Source: Acidobacteriaceae bacterium
GTDB taxonomy: Bacteria; Acidobacteriota; Terriglobia; Terriglobales; Acidobacteriaceae
Length of the DNA: 64,000 nucleotides
Reading direction: 5' to 3'
Assembly (NCBI GenBank): GCA_030041435.1
Contig: JASHNW010000019.1
Span: 1-64,000 of the forward strand
A model generated the notes under the pieces. The model saw only the letters and a list, made by a program, of their open reading frames with translations. It ran no database searches and was not told the DNA's origin. Made by a program: the position numbers and the translations under genes. Position 1 is the stretch's first letter. The number at the start of each line of letters is the position of its first letter. Shown here piece by piece: positions 57,332-64,000 of the stretch.

Positions 57332-58608
57332 CCGCCACTTCGGCCATTCTGATCGCGATTTTGCTCACCGTGCTGACGCTGGCTTCCTACATCGACCGGC
57401 TGTATTCGGAGATGGGCAAATTCCTGGCGCGGGAGTTCCAGGAAAACATCGATGTGTGGGAGCAGCGCGTGGAGCCGCGTCTGGGGATGAACCGCGACCG
57501 CATTACGCTGTCGGCGGCCATCCTCATGAACCTGTCGCTGGCCTTCCTCACGCTGATATTTGGCATGCTGCTCTTCGCCCGGGCGCGCGCGGGCGACCGG
57601 CCCACCGTGGCGGAAGTCGCGCAGGTGGTGCTGGGCATTGTGCTGGTGATTGTGCTCTTCAACCGGCTGCTGCCCTTTGCCTTTTTCACGCGGACGCGCG
57701 GCGAATGGATCGTTCGCTGGCGCTGGGTCATTCAGTTCCTGCTCTGGGTCGTGCTGCCCATCACGCTGCTCCTGCAGTTTCTGCTGTCGATTGCAGCCCT
57801 GGCCGAGCCGCCGCCCAGCGACAACGGTGAAGCCACAGCCTCGGAGGCGGTGGATGCCCTGATTGAAGCGGGCGAGGAGGAAGGCATCATCGAGGAGAGC
57901 GACCGGGAGCTGGTGCGCTCGGCGGTGGAATTCGGCGACAAAGTGGTGCGGGAAGTGATGACGCCGCGGCCGGCGATCTTTGCCGTGCCGGGATCGCTGA
58001 CTCTGGAGCAGTTCCTCGACCTGATCCGCGCCCGCCCCCTTTCCCGAGTCCCCGTCTACGAGGGCACGCTGGACAATGTGACCGGCATCGCCTTCGCGCA
58101 CGATCTGCTGCAGGTGACCGATGCCGAAGCGAAGACGAAAACGGTGGCCGCGATTCAGCGGGCGGTCACGTTCGTTCCCGAAACGAAGAAGGTGAACGAG
58201 CTGCTGCGCGAGATGCAGCGCGAGAAACAGCACATGCGCATGGTGATCGATGAGTACGGAGGCGTCGCGGGGCTCGTCACCATTGAAGACCTGCTGGAAG
58301 AGCTGGTGGGCGCCATCAGCGACGAGCACGAGAGCGAAGACAGTTCCGCGGTCCTCAGGGAGCCGGGCGGCACCTGGGTGGTTCCGGGCAACCTGGAAAT
58401 TGCGCGCGTGGAGGAGATCCTGGGCGGTGTCGATCTGCCCGAAGATGTGGAAGCGACTACGGCTGGAGGCCTCGTCAGCGAAGCCGCCGGGCGCATTCCG
58501 CAGCCCGGCGAGGTGGTGGAAGGATTCGGGTTGCGCTTCGAGATTCTGGCTTCAACCGACCGCCGCGTGAACCGCCTGCGCATCTCGCGACTGCCGCAGG
58601 CCGCATAA
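57328..58608 (+). CDS. CNNM/CorC-family transporter with CBS domains
   Basis: A 426-residue membrane protein. Four hydrophobic spans (about 5-20, 65-85, 93-115, 130-160) form a DUF21/CNNM-like region, though the extended loop EFQENIDVWEQRVEPRLGMN is unusual. Two CBS domains follow (about 210-335; REVMTPRPAIFAV, VTGIAFAHDLL, MVIDEYGGVAGLVTIEDLLE), and the last 85 residues form the CorC_HlyC transporter-associated domain (GTWVVPGNLEIARVEEIL). The family exports magnesium or cobalt ions and binds adenine nucleotides through CBS. It is between ybeY and era, a conserved order. The symbol corC is often used, but that name fits cytosolic forms better. Confidence 0.88.
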   Translation: MTATSAILIAILLTVLTLASYIDRLYSEMGKFLAREFQENIDVWEQRVEPRLGMNRDRITLSAAILMNLSLAFLTLIFGMLLFARARAGDRPTVAEVAQVVLGIVLVIVLFNRLLPFAFFTRTRGEWIVRWRWVIQFLLWVVLPITLLLQFLLSIAALAEPPPSDNGEATASEAVDALIEAGEEEGIIEESDRELVRSAVEFGDKVVREVMTPRPAIFAVPGSLTLEQFLDLIRARPLSRVPVYEGTLDNVTGIAFAHDLLQVTDAEAKTKTVAAIQRAVTFVPETKKVNELLREMQREKQHMRMVIDEYGGVAGLVTIEDLLEELVGAISDEHESEDSSAVLREPGGTWVVPGNLEIARVEEILGGVDLPEDVEATTAGGLVSEAAGRIPQPGEVVEGFGLRFEILASTDRRVNRLRISRLPQAA

Positions 58609-58618
58609 TCGAGAGAGC

Positions 58619-59641
58619 ATGAAGATGCGCTCCGGTTTCGTCTCGGTCATCGGCCGCCCCAACGCGGGCAAGTCCACGCTGGTCAATGCGCTGGTCGGCG
58701 AGAAAGTCTCCATCGTGACCGCGAAGCCGCAGACGACGCGCACGCGCATCCACGGCATGGTGGAGGTGCCGGAGCGCAAGGGTATTCATCCGGTGGCGCA
58801 GGTTGTTTTTGTCGATACGCCGGGCGTCCATCAGGGCGGCTCCCAGCTGGACCGCACCATGATGCAGGAAATCTGGCAGGCGCTCGAAACGCGCGACGTG
58901 GTGCTGCTGGTCGTGGATGCGGTGCGCAGCCGAGCTCGCGACGAGGGCGGCCCGCTGAAGCTGGACCGCGCCAGCGAAGAGGCGCTGGCCTTCGAGATGA
59001 TCCGCAAACTGAACTGCCCGGTTTTCCTGGTGATCACCAAGATCGACCTCGTCGCGAAAGACCAGCTGCTGCCGCTGATTGACGGACTGAGCAAGCTGCA
59101 TTCGTTCGCGGAGGTGATTCCGGTTTCAGCGAAGACCGGCGACGGGCTGAAGGTGCTGCAGCACAAGATCGCGGAATATCTGCCGGAGGGCCAGCGCTGG
59201 TTCCCGAAGGAACAGTTCACCGATCAGCCGGAGCGGTTCCTCGCGGCGGAACTGATCAGGGAGCAGATCCTGATGGCGACCGGCGAAGAGGTTCCTTATG
59301 CGTCGGCCGTTGTAGTGGAACGCTTCGAAGAACCGGAAGCCAGGCCGGCCACAAAAGGGCGGGCGGGCGACAGCAGAGCGCCAGTCACGCGCATCTCCGC
59401 CGCCATTTACTGCGAGAGGTCGGGGCAGAAGGCGATTTTGATCGGCAAAGGCGGCAGCAAGCTGAAAGAGATTGGCGCAGGCGCGCGGCGCGCCATTGAG
59501 GCGCTGCTGGGCACGCGGGTCTATCTGGAGCTGCACGTGCTGGTGCGCGAACACTGGCGCGATTCGCGCGTCTTTGTCGAATCGCTGGACTGGCGCAAGC
59601 AGCTGGACGTGCTGGCAAAGACGGAAGCGGAGGAGGAGTAA
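58619..59641 (+). CDS. era: GTPase Era
   Basis: A 340-residue GTPase that binds 16S rRNA through a KH domain and acts in 30S assembly. The G1 loop is GRPNAGKST (residues 12-20), G2/G3 are TTRTRIHG and DTPGVHQ, and G4/G5 are TKID and SAK. The KH domain holds AILIGKGGSKLKEIG. The loop EEPEARPATKGRAGDSRAP before the KH domain is longer than in E. coli Era (301 residues). The ATG follows a GAGAG one base away. It lies ten bases after the CNNM gene, so ybeY, this transporter and era form one operon. Confidence 0.95.
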   Translation: MKMRSGFVSVIGRPNAGKSTLVNALVGEKVSIVTAKPQTTRTRIHGMVEVPERKGIHPVAQVVFVDTPGVHQGGSQLDRTMMQEIWQALETRDVVLLVVDAVRSRARDEGGPLKLDRASEEALAFEMIRKLNCPVFLVITKIDLVAKDQLLPLIDGLSKLHSFAEVIPVSAKTGDGLKVLQHKIAEYLPEGQRWFPKEQFTDQPERFLAAELIREQILMATGEEVPYASAVVVERFEEPEARPATKGRAGDSRAPVTRISAAIYCERSGQKAILIGKGGSKLKEIGAGARRAIEALLGTRVYLELHVLVREHWRDSRVFVESLDWRKQLDVLAKTEAEEE

Positions 59642-59661
59642 GTCCTGATCCGGCATAATTC

Positions 59662-60519
59662 CTAGTCCCCTCCGCCGCGCACCATGCGCGTCCGCATCGC
59701 AACCACTCTTTCGCGCAGCTCCAGGGCCGCGGCTTTGCGCTCGGCTGGCGGCTCGCGCTCCGGATAAAATTCGACCTCAGCAGAAATGCCGGGTCGGCCC
59801 AGCGTGGCCAGCAGGTGCGGCGCGAAGTGGATATCGGCGTAATAGCAAAGCTCGCGTTCTTCCCCACCCTGCACGCGGTAGGCGATGGCCGCTGCCGTGG
59901 TTTCCGCGCCCAGCTGGATCGCAGAATCGAGCAACGAGGGGTGGAAGCGCAGGACGGCGCTGCCATCGGTGCTGGTGCCCTCAGGAAACAGCAGGACGGC
60001 GACCCCGGCCCGCAGCACCTCGGCAATCTGCTGCGCGGCTTCGTCGGTGCTGCCGCGGCTTTGCCGGTCGATGAAGATGGTGCCGGCGCAGCGCGCGAAA
60101 AACCCGAAAGCAGGCCAACTTCGGACCTCGCGCTTGGCAACAAAGACGCAGGGTATGGCAGCGGCGTAGACGGGAATATCGAGATAACTGAGGTGGTTCG
60201 AGACGACCAGCCCCTGCGCCGGCCGCGTACCGCGGCATTCCACCGCCATGCCGAGGCGCCGCAGGATCGTCGCGCACGAGCGATGCAGCCAGGCAGCCCG
60301 CTGCCAGAGGTCCAGCCGCGACCCGCAGCGCAGCTGCAGGAAGAGGAAGCGGGCCGCTACGTCTGCCAGGCTGGCCAGCAGAATCAGAAGACGCAGACCG
60401 GCTCGGAGCAGACTTGATCGGCTGCGGAGCCGGGCAGGAAGCGGTTCCGTGCCGCCGGCGACAGCTGAGCCAGATCGAGAAGAGTTAGAAAATCGATGGT
60501 CCCGAATTCGCGATCCCAT
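59662..60519 (-). CDS. 1-acyl-glycerol-3-phosphate-type acyltransferase (OlsA-like)
   Basis: A PlsC-family enzyme of about 285 residues. The acyltransferase motifs are NHLSYLDIP (NHxxxxD), FIDRQSR (block II), FPEGTSTDG (block III) and a fourth block near GRPGISAEVEFYP. An N-terminal hydrophobic segment (LLRAGLRLLILLASLADV) anchors it in the membrane. The ATG at 60519 makes a 136-base overlap with the preceding gene; a shorter non-ATG start cannot be excluded. Following an OlsB-like N-acyltransferase, it is likely the O-acyltransferase that adds the second fatty acid to lyso-ornithine lipid (inference from order); a general phosphatidic acid role is the alternative. Confidence 0.82.
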   Translation of the reverse strand: MGSRIRDHRFSNSSRSGSAVAGGTEPLPARLRSRSSLLRAGLRLLILLASLADVAARFLFLQLRCGSRLDLWQRAAWLHRSCATILRRLGMAVECRGTRPAQGLVVSNHLSYLDIPVYAAAIPCVFVAKREVRSWPAFGFFARCAGTIFIDRQSRGSTDEAAQQIAEVLRAGVAVLLFPEGTSTDGSAVLRFHPSLLDSAIQLGAETTAAAIAYRVQGGEERELCYYADIHFAPHLLATLGRPGISAEVEFYPEREPPAERKAAALELRERVVAMRTRMVRGGGD

Positions 60520-61280
60520 GCCGGTGCGCCGCAGATTCTGGCTCCCACTGCAATATACGTCCTCAGCAGCCTGGGAACTTTTACACCGGCTGGTAGCTCC
60601 GGGGAAGCACGCGGAGGTACATAAGCTCCAACAGGCCGCGTGCACAGGTGCGCAGGAGCAAGAAAGTCCCCTAATTGGTTGTACATAGACCATCCTTCCT
60701 GGGGTTCGCGCGAACTGAGCGAGGAGCAGCCGATCAGATAGCGCAGGCGGTAGAAGCGCGCGTACTGGGCGATGCCGCGCCACAGCAGGGTCAGAACTTC
60801 GCTGCTGCGATGCTCCCGATCGATGGAAGCGCGGCCCAGTTCCAGCACTTCGCCGCGCAGGGATTCGTACGGGGCAAAGTCGAATTCCTGCTCGCTGTAG
60901 TAGCCAAGGTTCCGGCGTGCGGTTGCTCCCGATTGCATGCGGTAAGTGCCGACTACTTCCCGTGTAGAACGGTCTTCTACGATGAGGTGGTCGCAGAAGA
61001 GGTCAAACTGGTCCTGATCCATCCCCGAACGCCAGGAAGAGGCAAAACCCTCGCCCAGTTCCAGGTTGAATACTGCAAAGCGAAGGCGGCAGGCGGCTTC
61101 GCGTTCGGCCAGGGTTTCCGCCAGCCGGACCTGGTACTTTCCTAACTCGACAGCAAGGTGCGGGGATGCCGCCGGGCGGGTCTCCTGGACGGCGGTTGCC
61201 GCTCCTGCTTCAAGATGCAGGGGGCTGGGCAGAGCCACGGCGCAACCTCGCGGTACTTCCACACGTCTGAACAGGAACAC
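60384..61280 (-). CDS. olsB: OlsB-like ornithine N-acyltransferase (GNAT superfamily)
   Basis: A 298-residue protein of the PF13444 acyltransferase type, which includes OlsB, the acyl-ACP-dependent enzyme that makes lyso-ornithine lipid. Characteristic segments are REAACRLRFAVFNLELGEG, DHLIVEDRSTREVVGTYRM, EVLELGRASIDREHRSSEV and YLIGCSSLSS. The C-terminus has a region (SPELPAGVKVPRLLRTYIAV) shared with hemolysin-like members of the family. The start is a GTG at 61280, with another GTG seven codons on. It overlaps the PlsC-like gene by 136 bases, suggesting tight co-expression. Ornithine lipids substitute for phospholipids under phosphate limitation. Confidence 0.75.
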   Translation of the reverse strand: MFLFRRVEVPRGCAVALPSPLHLEAGAATAVQETRPAASPHLAVELGKYQVRLAETLAEREAACRLRFAVFNLELGEGFASSWRSGMDQDQFDLFCDHLIVEDRSTREVVGTYRMQSGATARRNLGYYSEQEFDFAPYESLRGEVLELGRASIDREHRSSEVLTLLWRGIAQYARFYRLRYLIGCSSLSSREPQEGWSMYNQLGDFLAPAHLCTRPVGAYVPPRASPELPAGVKVPRLLRTYIAVGARICGAPAWDREFGTIDFLTLLDLAQLSPAARNRFLPGSAADQVCSEPVCVF

Positions 61281-61495
61281 GAGGTGATCTTGCTGCAGAA
61301 GCAGGAATGGGGCCTTAAAAACCAGAGAAAACCGCGCAAATTTTGAATGAATGCTTTCATTTCAGGAAAATGGCGGAGTTCGACGCCTGGTACCCGGTTA
61401 GAAATTCCTTTGTAACAATCCGTTGTGTTTTGTTATGGTAGGGGAGTTGTATCCGTTCCCCGGATAAGTACCGACTCACCAATTAAGAGAGAAAA
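61281..61495. promoter_or_regulatory. Divergent promoter region with dyad and leader hairpin
   Basis: Between the acyltransferase pair and a small plus-strand gene. AATGAA-TGCT-TTCATT (61346-61361) is a perfect six-base dyad in an AT-rich stretch. TTGTGTTTTGTTATGGTA nearby may hold promoter hexamers for the small gene. GGGGAG and TTCCCC (about 61440-61461) can pair around ATCCG in its leader. Confidence 0.35.
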
Positions 61496-61711
61496 ATGAC
61501 ACGCGAACAACTAATTGCAGCAGTCGATGAAGAGATCAGCCGCCTCGAGAAGGTCCGTGAGTTACTGCAAAGCACGGGCGGTTCCAGGATCGCCACGCCC
61601 ACGTTTGGAAACCGGCCCCGCAAGAAGCGGGTGCTGAGCGCGGAAGCCCGCGCCCGTATTGCTGCAGCGCAGAAGCGGCGCTGGGCGAAGCAGAAAGCCG
61701 CACAGAAGTAA
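61496..61711 (+). CDS. Small basic protein of unknown function
   Basis: A 71-residue protein with two parts. Residues 1-30 are an acidic amphipathic helix (LIAAVDEEISRLEKVRELL), possibly a coiled coil. Residues 42-71 are strongly basic (RPRKKRVLSAEARARIAAAQ then KRRWAKQKAAQK). The AEARARIAAAQKRRWAK pattern recurs in many small acidobacterial proteins that I have seen, and may bind nucleic acids. A well-formed leader with an AT-rich promoter-like stretch supports it as real. Function unknown. Confidence 0.7.
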   Translation: MTREQLIAAVDEEISRLEKVRELLQSTGGSRIATPTFGNRPRKKRVLSAEARARIAAAQKRRWAKQKAAQK

Positions 61712-61885
61712 GCTGCCGGTCCCTGTAACCTGGCTCGGATTGCCCGGATCGTGGCGGCGATTGAGCCGGTACCTGAATCCTTGTCGCCGCACCTGCTGGT
61801 TCCTGCTCACCTGCGGCGGCGAGGCCGGCCTGCGGGATCAACGTTGCACCCTTCCCTCGCCGTTCCTCAGGCGGGGCCGACCCTT

Positions 61886-62254
61886 TTATTTCCTCAGATA
61901 GGCATCCGTTCCTGCGATCCAGTCGGCGCGCGGCGGAGCAAAGACGTCTAGGTCGATGGTGTCTTCCAGCGCTTCTGCGCGGTGCGGCAGGTTAGAAGGG
62001 ATGACCAGCACCTCCCCGGCGCCCACCGTGATCGCACGGCCATCGCCCAGCGTGAACCGCAGCGCCCCCTGCAGGATGTAGGTGATCTGCTCGTTTTCGT
62101 GGCTGTGCTCGGGCACCACGGCTCCGCGGCGCAGAGTCAGCCGCGCCAGCATGGCGCGCTCTCCGTAGACAAACTGGCGGTCGATCAGTGGATTCAGGGT
62201 CTCGACGGGGATGGTGTGGAAGCTGGTGTATTGCAGTTGATTTTTCTCGGTCAA
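61886..62254 (-). CDS. Cupin-domain protein (Cupin_2)
   Basis: A 122-residue single-domain cupin. I chose the TTG at 62254 because GGGAGG lies five bases upstream. The motifs are VPEHSHENEQITYILQG, with the usual two His and Glu, and VIPSNLPHRAEALED, with His. This fits a metal-binding cupin of the type seen in small dioxygenases, isomerases and sensory proteins; the substrate is unknown. It is divergent from an SDR gene, with a 112-base gap. Confidence 0.78.
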   Translation of the reverse strand: MTEKNQLQYTSFHTIPVETLNPLIDRQFVYGERAMLARLTLRRGAVVPEHSHENEQITYILQGALRFTLGDGRAITVGAGEVLVIPSNLPHRAEALEDTIDLDVFAPPRADWIAGTDAYLRK

Positions 62255-62366
62255 ACGCGCCTCCCGACTTCGATTTTCACGCTCGCAGCTGGTCGGCTGA
62301 GTAGCCGCCGCTCCTGATCCCGGCAAGGAACTGGCTCGCCGGAATATCTGCACTATCATAGGGCGC

Positions 62367-63155
62367 ATGGAAACAGGACTGAAAGACCGGGTTGCGATTG
62401 TGGCGGGATCCAGCCAGGGAATTGGCCGAGCCATTGCGCTGGCGTTTGCCGCCGAGGGAGCGCATGTCGCCCTGTGCGCGCGCCGCCGGGAAGTCCTCGA
62501 TGTGGTCGCGGCCGAAGTGCGCAGCCGCTTTGGTGTGGACGCCTTCAGCCAGGCGCTCGACGTGAGCGACGATGCCGCCGTCCGCGCCTTTGTCGATGCC
62601 GCACAGACCCACTTCAAACGCATCGACATTTGCGTTCCCAACGCCGGCGGACCGCCCGCCAAGCCCTTCCTCGCCACCACCATGGAGGAATGGGAGCGAG
62701 CCTGGCAGCTGAACCTGCGCAGCACCGTCAGCTTTTGCCAGGCGGTTCTGCCGTATATGCAGCAGCGGCACTGGGGCCGCATCGTCACCCTCACTTCCTA
62801 CACGGTCAAGCAGCCGGTGCCCGAGTTGGTGCTCTCCAACACCATCCGCGCCGGCGCAATGGGACTGGTGCGCTCGCTGGCCGGGCAGTTTGGGCGAGAC
62901 GGCATTACGGTGAACAACGTCGGCCCCGGGTTCACGGCAACGAGCCGCTCCCGCAGCCTGCTGGAGACGCGGGCAAAGAGTCAGGGGGTGACGGTGGAGG
63001 TGGTGCAGGCCAATCTGGAGAAGGAAATCCCCGTCGGGCGCATGGCGACGCCGGAAGAAGTGGCCGCCATGTTCGTGTTTCTTGCATCGGAAGCGGCGGC
63101 CAGCGTGACCGGACAGACGTTCCTGGTGGACGGGGGGAGTTATAAGGGGCTGTGA
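62367..63155 (+). CDS. Atypical SDR oxidoreductase-like protein lacking the Tyr/Lys catalytic pair
   Basis: A 262-residue Rossmann-fold protein. The cofactor loop is GSSQGIGRAIA (G-x3-G-x-G) and NAG (VPNAGGPP) is present. Ser144 in TLTSYT is at the usual catalytic place, but 13 residues on, where Tyr-x3-Lys is expected, the chain reads SNTIR (Ser157 and Arg161). The rest (GITVNNVGPGFT, GQTFLVDGGSYKG) follows classical SDRs of the FabG type. A known divergent FabG-like group has this change; it may use other residues or act non-enzymatically. Divergent from a cupin gene. Confidence 0.82.
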   Translation: METGLKDRVAIVAGSSQGIGRAIALAFAAEGAHVALCARRREVLDVVAAEVRSRFGVDAFSQALDVSDDAAVRAFVDAAQTHFKRIDICVPNAGGPPAKPFLATTMEEWERAWQLNLRSTVSFCQAVLPYMQQRHWGRIVTLTSYTVKQPVPELVLSNTIRAGAMGLVRSLAGQFGRDGITVNNVGPGFTATSRSRSLLETRAKSQGVTVEVVQANLEKEIPVGRMATPEEVAAMFVFLASEAAASVTGQTFLVDGGSYKGL

Positions 63156-63318
63156 GTCGACCGGTCCTGGCGCTCGTTTGCTTCCTCGCGGTCGAAGGCA
63201 AACCCCGTAGGCAGCGGACGCTGCAATTTGCGCAGCTTCCGAAGTACCCGCATCCTCATCCTGCGGCGAACAAGCTCTGCAAGCTTCCTAATTCCCATCT
63301 CGATTCCCATTTTGCCAC

Positions 63319-64000
63319 TTACTGATCCGCATCCGGCCGCTTATAGGGCGTCTGGATCCAGTGGCGCGCTTCGTTCAGCGCTCCCGCGGTGTTGTCGTTG
63401 GTCTGCAGCGCCTCGCGGTATTCCTGGACGGCGCGGTCGCGCTGGCCGGTCAGGTCGAAGATCTTGCCGATGGCGATGTGGCTCCAGACCTCCGTCCACC
63501 GCGGATCGTCGTCGCCGTTCAGGCAGTCGCGGTAGGCGTTGACCGCAGCCTGGTAATTGCGCATGGAGAACAGCAGCTCCCCAATGCGGTAGCTGGCCAG
63601 CGAGCTCTGCGGATTGGCCTTGAGCGCGTTCTGATATTGCTGCAGCGCACCGCCCGTGTCGCCCTGCGCAGCCAGCTGCTGCCCGCGCAGGATGTCGACG
63701 CGCACCTGCAGGTCGGACGTATTCTTCAGAATCCAGTCGTCGGGATCGATGACCACGCGGCGCGGGCGGCCGAAAGTATCGATGACATATTGCGAGTCGG
63801 TGCCCACTACGTCGATGCGCTGGTCGACCGTCTTGCCTTCGGTCTCAACACGGAGGTCCACCGGCATGTTGAACAGGTCCTGGTCGCTCTGGACCTCGCC
63901 AATGGTGCGGAATCCCTTGTTGTTGCCCAGCCGGTAAACGGCATAATTGTCGATGAAGTTCGGCGCGCCGGTGCCGTCGAGCCACTCGGCAAAGAACGGC
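63319..64000 (-). CDS. C-terminal part of an M1-family aminopeptidase-like protein with TPRs
   Basis: The gene runs off the right edge. The visible 226 residues begin with FFAEWLDGTGAPNFIDNYAV, a sequence typical of the C-terminal region of M1-type metallopeptidases, followed by a beta-rich stretch (DLRVETEGKTVDQRIDVVG, FGRPRRVVIDPDDWIL). The last 150 residues hold three or four TPR units (LAAQGDTGGALQQYQNALKA, LLFSMRNYQAAVNAYRDCLN, QRDRAVQEYREALQTND). The HExxH catalytic part would be outside the window, so activity cannot be checked. Confidence 0.7.
   Translation of the reverse strand, partial: PFFAEWLDGTGAPNFIDNYAVYRLGNNKGFRTIGEVQSDQDLFNMPVDLRVETEGKTVDQRIDVVGTDSQYVIDTFGRPRRVVIDPDDWILKNTSDLQVRVDILRGQQLAAQGDTGGALQQYQNALKANPQSSLASYRIGELLFSMRNYQAAVNAYRDCLNGDDDPRWTEVWSHIAIGKIFDLTGQRDRAVQEYREALQTNDNTAGALNEARHWIQTPYKRPDADQ

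Noticed and set aside
61440-61495. Possible riboswitch in the leader of the small basic protein gene
   Set aside because: Only one simple stem is visible and no known riboswitch consensus could be matched by eye.
1-64000. Search for tRNA, rRNA, prophage, integrase or transposase genes
   Set aside because: No stretch with the expected motifs was recognised. The only mobile-element signals are the non-coding inverted-repeat elements listed.

Overview
The window looks like a chromosomal segment of an Acidobacteriota genome, probably class Terriglobia. The reasons are high GC, two very large Oar-like TonB-dependent receptors with an N-terminal carboxypeptidase-regulatory domain, several CRTAC (FG-GAP plus ASPIC/UnbV) proteins, many secreted TPR proteins, Tat-exported sugar enzymes, a YpdA-type reductase, futalosine-route menaquinone synthesis (MqnC) and a probable ornithine-lipid gene pair. 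This taxonomic call is inferred from gene content. I see no tRNA, rRNA, CRISPR array, prophage or transposase gene.

Region 1 (1-13 kb) is carbohydrate-related. It holds two adjacent cupin-type glucose-6-phosphate isomerase-like genes, a divergent DeoR regulator, a Tat-exported six-hairpin glycosidase, an esterase, two tandem paralogous DUF4185/5005-like secreted proteins, an Oar-like receptor, a small cytochrome c and a GH130 enzyme. An 11-base motif is shared upstream of the isomerase gene and the receptor gene.

Region 2 (13-33 kb) is the most unusual part. On the minus strand, downstream of a second Oar-like receptor, are three secreted TPR proteins, two CRTAC proteins and two multiheme cytochrome-TPR fusions (five and seven CxxCH motifs). 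The genes form a duplicated triplet: long TPR protein, CRTAC protein, multiheme-TPR protein. A 269-bp MITE-like element with perfect terminal inverted repeats sits inside it. Facing it on the plus strand is a redoxin gene translationally coupled to a three-part fusion of cytochrome c, a type II copper monooxygenase and TPRs. I propose these genes form a cell-envelope redox system of unknown substrate.

Region 3 (33-45 kb) has a GH37 trehalase, a decayed gene, a lipoprotein, an NHL/choice-of-anchor-D/Ig-like surface protein, a GntR regulator divergent from glucuronate isomerase (uxaC) with a GntR-like operator between them, and a beta-lactamase-fold serine hydrolase.

Region 4 (44-64 kb) is mostly core metabolism and housekeeping: a sensor kinase, YpdA, class I fumarase, nicotinate phosphoribosyltransferase, MqnC, a DUF481 outer-membrane protein, a SET-domain protein, ybeY-CNNM/CorC-era, an olsB/olsA-like pair, an atypical SDR, and the C-terminal end of an M1 aminopeptidase-TPR protein. 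The ybeY gene carries an in-frame insertion resembling a dispersed intergenic repeat.
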